Of a stretch of 64,000 bases of DNA, positions 17,707-25,872 are shown piece by piece. The notes under the pieces are model-generated. The model saw nothing but the letters and a program-made list of their open reading frames with translations. It did no database searches and had not been told where the DNA came from. Made by a program: the position numbers and the translations under genes. Each line of letters starts with the position of its first letter. The first letter of the stretch is position 1. The stretch spans positions 4,960,001 through 5,024,000 of the forward strand of contig NZ_CP034463.1 of assembly GCF_003955715.1 (NCBI RefSeq), given 5' to 3'. The stretch is from Streptomyces aquilus (GTDB lineage Bacteria; Actinomycetota; Actinomycetes; Streptomycetales; Streptomycetaceae).

Positions 17707-18917
17707 TGGCAGCCGACCCAGGGGCGCGGGGAACTGCGCGACAAGCCACGACGAGCCCGCAGCCCGCATCGGACAGCGCGCCCCTCATCCTGTCCGGCGC
17801 AACGGTCGTCCTCCCCACAGGAACCGTCCACAACGGCCGAGTGATCATCGACGGCGACAGAATCATCGGCGCCGCACCAGAAAACGCCCAGGTCACCGAC
17901 GTAACCGGCCACTGGCTCATCCCAGGGTTCGTCGACATCCACAACCACGGCGGCGGCGGAGCCTCCTTCACCTCCGGCACCACCGACGACGTACTCACCG
18001 GCATCCACACCCACCGCCTCCACGGCACCACCACCCTCGTCGCCTCCACCGTCACCGGCGACATGGACTTCCTCGCCCAGCGCGCCGGCCTGCTCTCCGA
18101 ACTCGCCGAGCAGGGCGACATCGCCGGTATCCACTTCGAGGGCCCGTTCATCTCCCCGTGCCGCAAGGGCGCGCACTCGGAGGAGCTGCTGCGCGACCCC
18201 GACCCGGCCGAGGTCCGCAAGCTGATCGACGCGGCGCGCGGCCAGGCCCGGATGGTCACGCTCGCCACCGAACTCCCCGGTGGCGTCGACTCCGTACGGC
18301 TGCTCGCCGAGCACGGCGTCATCGCGGCGATCGGGCACACGGACGCGACGTACGAGCAGACGGTGGAGGCCATCGACGCGGGCGCCACCGTCGCCACCCA
18401 CCTCTTCAACGCGATGCCCGCCCTCGGCCACCGCACCCCCGGCCCGATCGCCGCGCTCCTGGAGGACGAGCGGATCACGGTCGAGCTGATCAACGACGGT
18501 ACGCATCTGCACCCGGCCGCCCTCCAGCTGGCGTTCCATCACAAGGGCGCGGACCGGGTCGCGTTCATCACGGACGCGATGGACGCGGCCGGCTTCGGCG
18601 ACGGCCGTTACATGCTCGGCCCGCTGGAGGTGGAGGTGAGCGACGGCGTCGCCCGTCTCGTGGAGGGCGGCTCGATCGCGGGCTCCACCCTCACCCTCGA
18701 CCGTGCCTTCAAGCGGGCGGTGACCATCGACCAGCTGCCCGTCGAGGACGCCGTCGCGGCGCTGTCCGCCAACCCGGCCCGGCTCCTTGGCATGTCCGAC
18801 CGCGTCGGCTCCCTGGAGCCCGGCAGGTACGCCGACCTCGTCCTTCTCGACGCCGACTTCGAGCTCAAGGGCGTGATGCGCCGGGGTGAATGGGTGGTCG
18901 ATCCCCAACTGGGCTGA
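17706..18917 (+). CDS. nagA: N-acetylglucosamine-6-phosphate deacetylase
   Basis: A 403-residue amidohydrolase that deacetylates GlcNAc-6-P to GlcN-6-P, the DasR inducer. GFVDIHNHGGGGASF supplies the metal-site histidines, IHFEGPFIS the metal-ligand Glu, then AAIGHTDATYEQ, HLFNAMPALGHRTPG and FITDAMDAAGF. The start overlaps the nagK stop. The first ~30 residues are unlike NagA proteins: they are encoded by a dispersed repeat (17717-17762) giving GARGTARQATTSPQPAS, and the enzyme proper begins near APLILSGATVVLP. Confidence 0.93.
   Translation: MAADPGARGTARQATTSPQPASDSAPLILSGATVVLPTGTVHNGRVIIDGDRIIGAAPENAQVTDVTGHWLIPGFVDIHNHGGGGASFTSGTTDDVLTGIHTHRLHGTTTLVASTVTGDMDFLAQRAGLLSELAEQGDIAGIHFEGPFISPCRKGAHSEELLRDPDPAEVRKLIDAARGQARMVTLATELPGGVDSVRLLAEHGVIAAIGHTDATYEQTVEAIDAGATVATHLFNAMPALGHRTPGPIAALLEDERITVELINDGTHLHPAALQLAFHHKGADRVAFITDAMDAAGFGDGRYMLGPLEVEVSDGVARLVEGGSIAGSTLTLDRAFKRAVTIDQLPVEDAVAALSANPARLLGMSDRVGSLEPGRYADLVLLDADFELKGVMRRGEWVVDPQLG
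17717..17762 (+). repeat. dispersed repeat copy B inside the nagA 5' coding region
   Basis: The copy begins CCCAGGGGCGCGGGGAACTG and ends CCCGCAG. It is closely related to 10086-10133 and 25217-25263, but here it lies within the open reading frame and is translated as part of the NagA N-terminal extension. Confidence 0.75.
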
Positions 18918-18971
18918 TCTGTCCATCTGTTGAGGGCGGCGGTTGTCCTGGGAGACTGGGCCGACCGCCGT

Positions 18972-19000
18972 CCGTTTGGCATGATCACCCCACCAAACGG
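18972..19000. promoter_or_regulatory. inverted repeat upstream of the PfkB kinase gene
   Basis: CCGTTTGG (18972-18979) and CCAAACGG (18993-19000) are perfect 8-bp arms with a 13-nt spacer. They lie between the nagA stop and the kinase GTG at 19033. The placement suits an operator or a weak terminator of the nagKA unit. No U-tract follows, so operator is slightly favoured. Confidence 0.5.
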
Positions 19001-19032
19001 CTCAGCAACGTCTTCGGGGGAGGTCGGCCCAG

Positions 19033-19962
19033 GTGATCCTCACGGTCACACTGAACACCGCTCTCGACATCACCTACCGGGTACAAGCCCTCCGGCCGCA
19101 CGCCTCCCACCGGGTCTCCGAGGTCACGGAACGCCCCGGCGGCAAGGGCCTGAACGTGGCCCGCGTGCTGGCGGCCCTCGGGCACGAGGTGACGGTCACC
19201 GGCTTCGCGGGCGGCGCCACCGGCCGCGTCATCCAGGACCGGCTCACCTCGACCCCCGGCGTGATCGACGCGCTGCTCCCGGTCTCCGGCGCCACCCGCC
19301 GCACCATCGCCGTCGTCGACGAGCGGACCGGCGACACGACCCAGCTCAACGAGCCCGGCCCCGCGATCACCCCGCCGGAGTGGTCGGCCTTCCAGGAGGC
19401 GTACGAGGATCTCCTCGCGTCGGCGGACGCGGTGGCCCTGTGCGGCAGCCTGCCGCCGGGTGTGCCGGTGGGCGCGTACGCCGGGCTGGTCCGGACCGCG
19501 AGGGCGGCCGGAGTACCTGTGGTGCTGGACACCAGCGGGGAGCCGCTGCGCCGGGGCGTGGCCGCCCGCCCCGACCTCATCAAGCCGAACGCCGACGAGC
19601 TGGCCGAGCTGACCGGCTCCCACGAGCCGCTGCGGGCCACGCAGGACGCCCTTCGCCGGGGTGCCCGCGCGGTCGTCGCCTCCCTCGGCACCGACGGCCT
19701 GCTCGCCGCCGCCCCCGAGGGCCGCTGGCGCGCCGCCCCGCCGGCCCGCGTCCACGGCAACCCGACCGGCGCCGGCGACTCGGCGGTCGCGGGCCTGCTG
19801 TCGGGTCTGGTGGAACACCTGCCGTGGCCCGACCGGCTGACCCGCGCGGTCGCCCTGTCGGCGGCGACGGTCGCGGCGCCGGTGGCGGGCGAGTTCGACC
19901 GACGGGTCTACGAGGAACTGCTGGAGCGGGTCGCGGTGACCAGCGGGGTCAACGCGGCCTAG
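19033..19962 (+). CDS. PfkB-family hexose kinase (1-phosphofructokinase/tagatose-6-P kinase type)
   Basis: A 309-residue ribokinase-fold kinase. LNTALDITYRV at the N-terminus and PGGKGLNVARVLAALG are typical of the LacC/FruK branch, and the C-terminal NPTGAGDSAVAGLL holds the catalytic Asp. It phosphorylates a sugar phosphate such as tagatose-6-P or fructose-1-P; the exact substrate is not decided. Its place after nagKA suggests a role in amino-sugar-derived carbon flow. The GTG at 19033 has GGGGGAGG about 9 nt upstream. Confidence 0.85.
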   Translation: MILTVTLNTALDITYRVQALRPHASHRVSEVTERPGGKGLNVARVLAALGHEVTVTGFAGGATGRVIQDRLTSTPGVIDALLPVSGATRRTIAVVDERTGDTTQLNEPGPAITPPEWSAFQEAYEDLLASADAVALCGSLPPGVPVGAYAGLVRTARAAGVPVVLDTSGEPLRRGVAARPDLIKPNADELAELTGSHEPLRATQDALRRGARAVVASLGTDGLLAAAPEGRWRAAPPARVHGNPTGAGDSAVAGLLSGLVEHLPWPDRLTRAVALSAATVAAPVAGEFDRRVYEELLERVAVTSGVNAA

Positions 19963-19969
19963 CCGACTC

Positions 19970-20929
19970 CTACTTGACCCAGCCCTTCACCAGCCACAGC
20001 TGGTCGAGGAGGGCGTCGCACTGGTTGCCCTGCTCGCAGGAGATCTTGATGGTGTTGCTGCCCTTGTTGAGCTGGACGTAGTTGTAGGTCTGCGTCCAGC
20101 CCTTGGCGTAGTCGCCCTCGGCGGCCTTGGCGTAGTTGTCCATGCCGACCGGGGTGGTGGAGGCCGTGCCGTTGATCGAGAGGGTCGCGGTGGCGTCCTT
20201 GCCGGGGACGCTGTAGCCCGTGTACAGCGTGTACTTGCCGCTCTTCGGGATGCCGCTCACGTTCCACGTGACCGAGGCGCCGACCTGGTTGAAGCCGTTG
20301 AGGTAGATCCCGCCGTCGGCCTTGGCGCCCTTGACGTCGGTCGCGGTGGTGATGCCGGGGCTCAGCGAGAGCGCCTTCGCGTCGATCTTCGGCAGGTCCT
20401 CCTCGGTCACCTCGGTGGAGGTGTCCGAGGGGCTGGGCTCGCTGCTCTGCTGGGCGGACGGGGTGGCGGACGCGTCGCCGCCGCCCGCGTCCTTGTCGTC
20501 GTCGCCGCCGAGCATGGCCACGCCGATGCCGATGACGACCGCGGCGACCACCGCGATGGCGCCGATGAGGAGGCCCTTGGTGTTGGGGCCGCGGCCCCGG
20601 CCGCCGCCGTTGCCGCCATGGCCGCCGTACGGCTGCTGCGTGGTGGGGGCGCCGCCCGGGAACGTCTCCGGCGCGGCGTAGTGCGCGTTGGTCGGCTGGC
20701 CGTAGGCGCCCTGCTGCGCTGCCTGCTGCTGCGGGACCTGTCCGTACGGCGCGGCCGGCTGCTGCTGGCCGTACTGGCGCTGTCCGACGGGGCGCACCCG
20801 GTTGACGGTGTTCGGGTAGCCGTAGCCACCGGACGGCGGCTGGGCTCCGTTGGCCTGCCCGTCGGCGTAGAGGTAGCCGAACGGGTCGTCGTCCTCGGGC
20901 GTGCTGGCGCCGTTGTTGCCGGACGTCAT
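19970..20929 (-). CDS. membrane-anchored protein with C-terminal carbohydrate-binding module
   Basis: A 319-residue protein. Residues 1-115 are cytoplasmic, disordered and Gln/Pro/Gly/Tyr-rich (YGQQQ, QQQAAQQGAYGQ). One transmembrane helix follows (GLLIGAIAVVAAVVIGIGVAML), then a Ser/Thr/Asp-rich linker. Residues ~180-319 form a beta-sandwich resembling CBM35/CBM6 (GIYLNGFNQVGASVTWNV, GKYTLYTGYSVPG). It would display a sugar- or cell-wall-binding domain outside the membrane. It is convergent with the PfkB gene and lies upstream of nothing else. Confidence 0.75.
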   Translation of the reverse strand: MTSGNNGASTPEDDDPFGYLYADGQANGAQPPSGGYGYPNTVNRVRPVGQRQYGQQQPAAPYGQVPQQQAAQQGAYGQPTNAHYAAPETFPGGAPTTQQPYGGHGGNGGGRGRGPNTKGLLIGAIAVVAAVVIGIGVAMLGGDDDKDAGGGDASATPSAQQSSEPSPSDTSTEVTEEDLPKIDAKALSLSPGITTATDVKGAKADGGIYLNGFNQVGASVTWNVSGIPKSGKYTLYTGYSVPGKDATATLSINGTASTTPVGMDNYAKAAEGDYAKGWTQTYNYVQLNKGSNTIKISCEQGNQCDALLDQLWLVKGWVK

Positions 20930-21049
20930 CCCTTGGTACTCCTCACCAGGTGCGGGCGGATGCGATACGAGGGGTCAGAATGGCGAGCCTACCCGCTCCA
21001 GCTGACCCAAACGGGTGACTCGGATCGCATCAGCTCTCTGACCTGGGGA

Positions 21050-22747
21050 TCATCCCGCGCGCCTGTGCTGTTTGGGACGAGATCGTTTCTCTACGTACAT
21101 CCGCTCGTCGGCGGACTTCAGCACTTCGTCGGCGGTCATGCCGCAGTGCGCCCAGCCGATGCCGAAGCTGGCGCCCACCCGGACGGCCCGGCCCTCGGCA
21201 CGGATGGGCTGGATGATCTCGTTGCGCAGGCGTACGGCGAGGTCGGCGGCGTCGGCGCGGCCGAGGCCGTCGGCGAGGATGACGAACTCGTCACCGCCGA
21301 GCCGGGCGACGGTGTCGCCGTCGCGGACCTGGCGGGTCAGCCGGCGGGCGACCTCGATGAGGACCGCGTCACCGGCGTTGTGCCCGAACCGGTCGTTGAT
21401 CGACTTGAAGCCGTCGAGGTCGCAGAAGAGGACCGCGAGCCCCTTGGTGCCGTCGTCGCGGTCGCCCTCGGGGGCGACGGTGTGCACGTGGTGGTCGTAG
21501 GCGTCGAAGGACTCGGCGCCGGGCCGGAAGTCGAAGCCGTGGCCGTGGGCGTCGAAGGCGGGGTGGCCGTAGGCCGCGTCCAGGGACTCCAGGGCGCCGG
21601 GGTGCGCGGGGCGCTGGCACAGGCGCGAGGAGAGGCGGGCGCGCAGCTCGGCGGAGTTCGGCAGGCCGGTGAGGGAGTCGTGGGAGGCGCGGTGGGCGAG
21701 CTGGAGCTCGCGGCGCTTGCGGTCCTCTATGTCCTCGACGTGGGTGAGGAGGAAGCGCGGGCCGTCGGCCGCGTCGGCGACGACCGAGTTGCGGAGGGAG
21801 ACCCAGACGTACGTGCCGTCGCGCCGGCCCAGGCGGAGTTCCGCGCGGCCGCCCTCCGCCGAGGTGCGCAGCAGGGTGCCTATGTCCTCGGGGTGCACGA
21901 GGTCGGAGAAGGAGTAGCGGCGCATCGCGGACGCGGGGCGGCCGAGGAGCCGGCACAGCGCGTCGTTGGTCCGGAGGATCCGGCCGTGCTGGTCGCCGCC
22001 CATCTCGGCGATGGCCATGCCGGAGGGGGCGTACTCGAATGCCTGCCGAAAGCTCTCTTCACTCGCCCTGAGCGCCTGCTGTTCCCTTTCGAGCCTGACC
22101 AGTGCGCGCTGCATGTTGGCGCGCAGGCGCGCGTTGCTGATCGCGATCGCGGCCTGGAACGCGTACATCTGGAGCGCCTCGCGACCCCATGCGCCCGGCC
22201 GTCGTCCGTTGCGCGGCCGGTCCACCGACAGCACGCCGATCAGCTCGCCGCACGAGCCGCCCTGCACGCCCGGCGTGAACATCGGCGCGAAGAGCCGGTC
22301 GGAGGGGTGCCACTCGTCCTCGAAGCGGGGGGCGGGGCCGTCGGTGTACCACTGCGGTACGTCGTCGTCGTCGAGGACCCAGCCCTCGGTGTGCGGGATG
22401 AAGACCAGGTCGCCCCAGTTCTCGCCCATGCCCAGCCGGCGCTCCCAGGACTCGCGGGAGCCGACCCGGCCGGTGATCAGCGCCTCGGCGGCGGGGTTGC
22501 CGGCGAAGGCGGCGACGACGAGGTCGCCGTCGGGGCGGACGAGGTTGACGCACGCCAGTTCGTAACCGAGGCCGTTGACGACGCCGTCGGCGACTGTCTG
22601 CAGGGTGTCCGCAAGAGACCGGGCGGTGTTCATGTCCGCCATGACCTGATGCAGTTGCCGCAGAGAGGCAAGGCGGACGTAGGGCTCCGACTCGGTCTCC
22701 ATGCTCGCCCTCCCCCCGAGACCTCGCAGCGAATCAAGGGTTCTCAT
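21050..22747 (-). CDS. cdgB: diguanylate cyclase with GAF, PAS and GGDEF domains (CdgB-like)
   Basis: About 565 residues, with GAF at ~20-210, a short coiled linker, PAS/PAC at ~230-355 and GGDEF to the end. ARLGGDEFVILADG is intact, and RDGD five residues upstream is a product-inhibition I-site, so an active, c-di-GMP-inhibited enzyme is expected. Streptomyces CdgB has this architecture and is a BldD target; a BldD-type box lies upstream here. An odd His/Asp/Pro-rich insert of ~57 residues interrupts the GGDEF domain. A GTG at 22786 is an alternative start. Confidence 0.88.
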   Translation of the reverse strand: MRTLDSLRGLGGRASMETESEPYVRLASLRQLHQVMADMNTARSLADTLQTVADGVVNGLGYELACVNLVRPDGDLVVAAFAGNPAAEALITGRVGSRESWERRLGMGENWGDLVFIPHTEGWVLDDDDVPQWYTDGPAPRFEDEWHPSDRLFAPMFTPGVQGGSCGELIGVLSVDRPRNGRRPGAWGREALQMYAFQAAIAISNARLRANMQRALVRLEREQQALRASEESFRQAFEYAPSGMAIAEMGGDQHGRILRTNDALCRLLGRPASAMRRYSFSDLVHPEDIGTLLRTSAEGGRAELRLGRRDGTYVWVSLRNSVVADAADGPRFLLTHVEDIEDRKRRELQLAHRASHDSLTGLPNSAELRARLSSRLCQRPAHPGALESLDAAYGHPAFDAHGHGFDFRPGAESFDAYDHHVHTVAPEGDRDDGTKGLAVLFCDLDGFKSINDRFGHNAGDAVLIEVARRLTRQVRDGDTVARLGGDEFVILADGLGRADAADLAVRLRNEIIQPIRAEGRAVRVGASFGIGWAHCGMTADEVLKSADERMYVEKRSRPKQHRRAG

Positions 22748-22832
22748 CGGCGTATCGTTCTGGCAGCTTCCCCGCCACTGAATCACAGCGCGCTGCCCAC
22801 TCGGTACACAGGGTCAACAATTAATGCCCCTT

Positions 22833-22846
22833 GTGACTCAAGTCAC
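22833..22846. promoter_or_regulatory. BldD-type box upstream of cdgB
   Basis: GTGACTCAAGTCAC is a near-perfect dyad, extending to TGTGAC...GTCACA, about 85 bp upstream of the cdgB start. It fits the BldD pattern of two TnAC/GTnA half-sites. BldD, the c-di-GMP-bound developmental master repressor, is known to control cdgB in Streptomyces, which would close a feedback loop. Confidence 0.7.
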
Positions 22847-22889
22847 AGCTAAAGATGAACAATTGAGTGGTGTTTCTGCGTTTTCGCTG

Positions 22890-22906
22890 TGCGTTTACTG
22901 AACGCA
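22890..22906. promoter_or_regulatory. short dyad between cdgB and the flavin reductase gene
   Basis: TGCGTT-TACTG-AACGCA is a perfect 6-bp dyad in an AT-richer segment (about 22850-22915) of the divergent promoter region. It may be an operator; no factor can be named. Confidence 0.35.
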
Positions 22907-23018
22907 AACTTTGTCGGCATGTGCGGCGTGCCTATGAGCGGTAGGTCGGGGGTCCTAGGTCCGGGTTCGGGCTGAGGTCCGATGCGGCGGCCACCGGGCG
23001 GACACTAGCGTTCCCGAC

Positions 23019-23582
23019 GTGCCGAACACAGCCCCCACCGCCACCGTCGTCCCCTCCGGGCATCCTGAGGGGGTGAGCAACGACGAGTTCCGCGCCGCCA
23101 TGTCCCGGCTGGCCGCGGGTGTGGTCCTGGTGACCGCCTTCGAGCCACCGCTGGACGCGGAGGGGCCCAAGGGCGAGGACGTCGGCATGACGGCGACCTC
23201 GTTCATGTCGGTGTCCCTGGATCCGCCGCTGGTGCTGGTCAGCCTGCGCGAGGGCTCCCGCATGGACGACCTCCTCGACGAACAGCCCCTGTGGGCCGTC
23301 TCCGTCCTCGCCGAGAGCCAGCGGCACATCGCGGGGCGCTTCGCGATGAAGGGCCGGCTCAGCGACCGTCTGCTCTTCGAGGACATCCCGTACGTCCGCG
23401 GCGCGGCGACCGGCGCCGCGCTCGTCGGCGGCGCCCTGGCGACGCTGGAGTGCCGCACCGAGCAGCGCGTCACGGCCGGCGACCACACGCTGGTGATCGG
23501 GCGCGTGCTGACGGCGCATGTGCCGAGTGCGGACGGGGGGCCGCTGGCGTACTTCCGGGGGCGGTACCGGCAGTTGGGGTGA
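23019..23582 (+). CDS. flavin reductase-like FMN-binding protein
   Basis: A 187-residue split-barrel flavin reductase. FRAAMSRLAAGVVLVTA, GMTATSFMSVSLDPPLVLVSL and HTLVIGRVL are the family blocks. These small proteins supply reduced FMN/FAD to two-component monooxygenases. No such monooxygenase is adjacent, so the partner is unknown. It appears leaderless: TAGCGT lies 7 nt before the GTG at 23019 and there is no SD. Confidence 0.85.
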   Translation: MPNTAPTATVVPSGHPEGVSNDEFRAAMSRLAAGVVLVTAFEPPLDAEGPKGEDVGMTATSFMSVSLDPPLVLVSLREGSRMDDLLDEQPLWAVSVLAESQRHIAGRFAMKGRLSDRLLFEDIPYVRGAATGAALVGGALATLECRTEQRVTAGDHTLVIGRVLTAHVPSADGGPLAYFRGRYRQLG

Positions 23583-23630
23583 CGGGTAATTCGCGGGTGC
23601 CGGGTGGACGGGGCGGTCTAAGGTGCGCGC

Positions 23631-24116
23631 ATGATCACGTCCGGACCTCGCCTTGAGGAAATAACCCCCCGCAATATCGACGCCGCCCTCGCTATTCGCG
23701 TCCGCCCCGAGCAGGAATTCGCGGTCTCCCCGGTGGTGAAGTCCCTCGCCGAGGCGTACGTCCATCCCGGCACCGCCTGGCCGCGCCTCATCGTCGACGG
23801 TGACGACGCCCGTCCGGTCGGCTTCCTCATGGCCTTCCTCGACATCGACTGGGGCGACGACGGCACCGTCGTCCGGTCCGGGCTGTGGCGGCTGAACATC
23901 GACGCGGGCGCGCAGGGGCGCGGGTACGGCCGGTTCGCCGTGGAGTCGGTGGCGGCGGAGATCCGGCGACGGGGCGGCGATGAGCTGTACGTCACCTGGC
24001 ACCCCGGGGAGCACGGACCCGAGAACTTCTATCTCGGGCTGGGGTTCCGGCCCAACGGGGAGATGGTGGAGGGCGAGGTGGTGGGGGTGCTGGCGCTGGA
24101 GCCGGACAGGCCCTAG
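23631..24116 (+). CDS. GNAT acetyltransferase, BltD/SpeG-like
   Basis: A 161-residue acetyl-CoA-dependent N-acetyltransferase. The acetyl-CoA loop is AGAQGRGYGRFAVESV, and the C-terminus has ELYVTWHPGEHGPENFYLGLGFRPNGEMVEGE, resembling polyamine or aminoglycoside acetyltransferases such as BltD. The substrate is not known. TAAGGT lies 6 nt before the ATG (leaderless). Its last 4 bp overlap the end of the convergent sigma-factor gene. Confidence 0.8.
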   Translation: MITSGPRLEEITPRNIDAALAIRVRPEQEFAVSPVVKSLAEAYVHPGTAWPRLIVDGDDARPVGFLMAFLDIDWGDDGTVVRSGLWRLNIDAGAQGRGYGRFAVESVAAEIRRRGGDELYVTWHPGEHGPENFYLGLGFRPNGEMVEGEVVGVLALEPDRP

Positions 24117-24982
24117 AGGAGCTCCACCGTGCTTTCGGCCACGTGTGCGGCGTCCGTCACTATGTCGATCACCGCGATCCGGTTCCGTACGAACGTGAAC
24201 GCCAGCGTGCGATCCACGCGTCCGTCGACGACGGCCGCGATGCCGATCCTGCCGTCGACCAGGGCGGGGTGCGCGAAACCGGCCAGGGCGGCGAAGCTCG
24301 TCGCACCCTTTGCCACCGCGAGCGCGCCGGATGTCACGCCGGCCTCGCTGCGGGCCACGACGTCCGGGTCCAGGACGCCTACGAGGGCCTCGAAGTCGCC
24401 CTCGCGCGTGGCGGCGAGGAAGGCGTCGGCGACCTCCCTCTGACGCCGCCGTGCCTCGCCGGCGTCGGGGGCGGGGGCGCCTTGTACGCGGCGGCGGGCG
24501 CGGCTGGCCAGCTGGCGGGCGGCGGCCGGGGTGCGGCCCACGATCTCGCCGACCTCCTCGAAGGGGACGGCGAACAGGTCGTGCAGCACGAAGGCCAGGC
24601 GTTCGGCGGGGGTGAGGGTGTCGAGTACGACGAGGAGGGCGACGCCTACGGAATCGGCGAGCAGCGCGTCCTGTTCAGGGTCGGCGGTGGTGTCGGGGAC
24701 GGGGGCGTCGGGCTCCAGGGGCTGTTCGGCCCGGGAGGTGCGGGTGCGGAGCATGTCCAGGCAGACCCGGCCCACTACGGTCGTCAGCCAGCCGCCGAGG
24801 TTGTCTATGTCCTTGTCGCCGGTGCGGTTGAGGCGGAACCAGGCCTCCTGCACCGCGTCCTCCGCCTCCGCGGCCGAGCCGAGCATGCGGTGGGCCACGG
24901 CGCTGAGGTGGGGGCGGTGGGTCTCGAAGCGGCGGGCCAGGAAGTCGTTGCCGTTGCTGTCGCCGTTGCCGTTGTCGGTCAT
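24113..24982 (-). CDS. ECF sigma factor, SigJ/ECF41 type with C-terminal SnoaL-like domain
   Basis: A 289-residue protein. Residues ~15-170 contain sigma region 2 (AVAHRMLGSAAEAEDAVQEAWFRL) and region 4 (FVLHDLFAVPFEEVGEIVGRTPAAARQLASRARRRV). Residues ~185-289 are a SnoaL/NTF2-like domain (VADAFLAATREGDFEALVGVLDPDV), which in ECF41 sigma factors regulates their own activity in place of an anti-sigma factor. ECF41 genes usually sit beside a redox target gene; here none is adjacent, only a convergent GNAT gene. The SD is GGAAAGG upstream of the ATG. Confidence 0.9.
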   Translation of the reverse strand: MTDNGNGDSNGNDFLARRFETHRPHLSAVAHRMLGSAAEAEDAVQEAWFRLNRTGDKDIDNLGGWLTTVVGRVCLDMLRTRTSRAEQPLEPDAPVPDTTADPEQDALLADSVGVALLVVLDTLTPAERLAFVLHDLFAVPFEEVGEIVGRTPAAARQLASRARRRVQGAPAPDAGEARRRQREVADAFLAATREGDFEALVGVLDPDVVARSEAGVTSGALAVAKGATSFAALAGFAHPALVDGRIGIAAVVDGRVDRTLAFTFVRNRIAVIDIVTDAAHVAESTVELL

Positions 24983-25216
24983 CTGTCACACCTTTCCGTC
25001 GTGGTGTTGACGGATGTCGGGTGCGGGTTGTGACCGGGGGGCGGGTTCGGTGCGTTGCGGGTCGGGGCCGCGCCGGGGGGTGTCCGTCCTCGGAACGGCG
25101 CGGAATCGGGCAGCTATAACAGGGAGCTCGTGTTGACGCGCCAACCGCTGCGGGCGGACACCCCCCGACACGTCCCCTTCCCGCCGTTGCCGACTGCGAC
25201 TCCGTGGGGGCCGACG

Positions 25217-25263
25217 CCCCAGGGGCGCGGGGAACTACGCGACCGGCCACGACACTCCCGCAG
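25217..25263. repeat. dispersed repeat copy C
   Basis: CCCCAGGGGCGCGGGGAACT at the core and CCCGCAG at the end, matching copies A and B. It lies in the intergenic space just beyond the 3' end of the arfB-like gene, between it and the sigma-factor gene (24983-25277). No gene is seen in the rest of this 295-bp gap. Confidence 0.75.
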
Positions 25264-25277
25264 TCGGGCGACGGCGG

Positions 25278-25706
25278 TCACCCCCAGTCCCTGCCCGTCC
25301 TGCCTCGCTTCGTCTCCGAGCGCTGCTTCTTCTCCCTCAGCCGGCGTTCGTTGATGCCCCTCGGAATGCGCGTCGGCTTCCGGGGCTTCGGCGGCGGAGC
25401 CGTCGCCTCGGCCAGGAGCGCCGCCAGGCGCACCGCCGCGGTCTCGCGGTTGCGCCACTGGGAGCGGTGTTCGGAGGAGCGGACGGTGATGACGCCGTCC
25501 ACCAGGCGGGACGCCAGCCGTTCCAGGGCCCGGGTCTTCCAGACGTCGGGGAGCGCGTCCGTGTTGGCCAGGTCGAAGCGGAGCTCCACCTGGGAGTCGC
25601 TGGTGTTGACGTGCTGGCCGCCGGGTCCGGAGGAGCGCGAGAAACGCCACTGGAGCTCGGCCTCGGGGAGTGAGACGGAGCCGCGGATGACGTAAGGACC
25701 GGACAT
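25278..25706 (-). CDS. arfB: ArfB/YaeJ-type peptidyl-tRNA hydrolase
   Basis: A 142-residue protein with the catalytic GGQ of class I release factors (FSRSSGPGGQHVNTSDSQVEL) and a basic C-terminal tail (INERRLREKKQRSETKRGR) that enters the mRNA channel of stalled ribosomes. It rescues non-stop ribosomes without a stop codon. The ATG at 25706 is chosen over one 30 bp upstream because homology begins at SGPYVIRGSV. It has no operon partner. Confidence 0.92.
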   Translation of the reverse strand: MSGPYVIRGSVSLPEAELQWRFSRSSGPGGQHVNTSDSQVELRFDLANTDALPDVWKTRALERLASRLVDGVITVRSSEHRSQWRNRETAAVRLAALLAEATAPPPKPRKPTRIPRGINERRLREKKQRSETKRGRTGRDWG

Positions 25707-25872
25707 GCCGCCCATCGTCCCCCGGCTGACCGGCACACGTCACGCGAATATCGTTCACTGTCTGTTCGGTAAAGAAAGTAAAGACAGCTGGAACCTTCGC
25801 TACCCCTCTCGGCGTTCATAGGGGTAGATGTAGCTTCGAGCCGTACATAAACGAGGGAAAGGACTCCCAACC

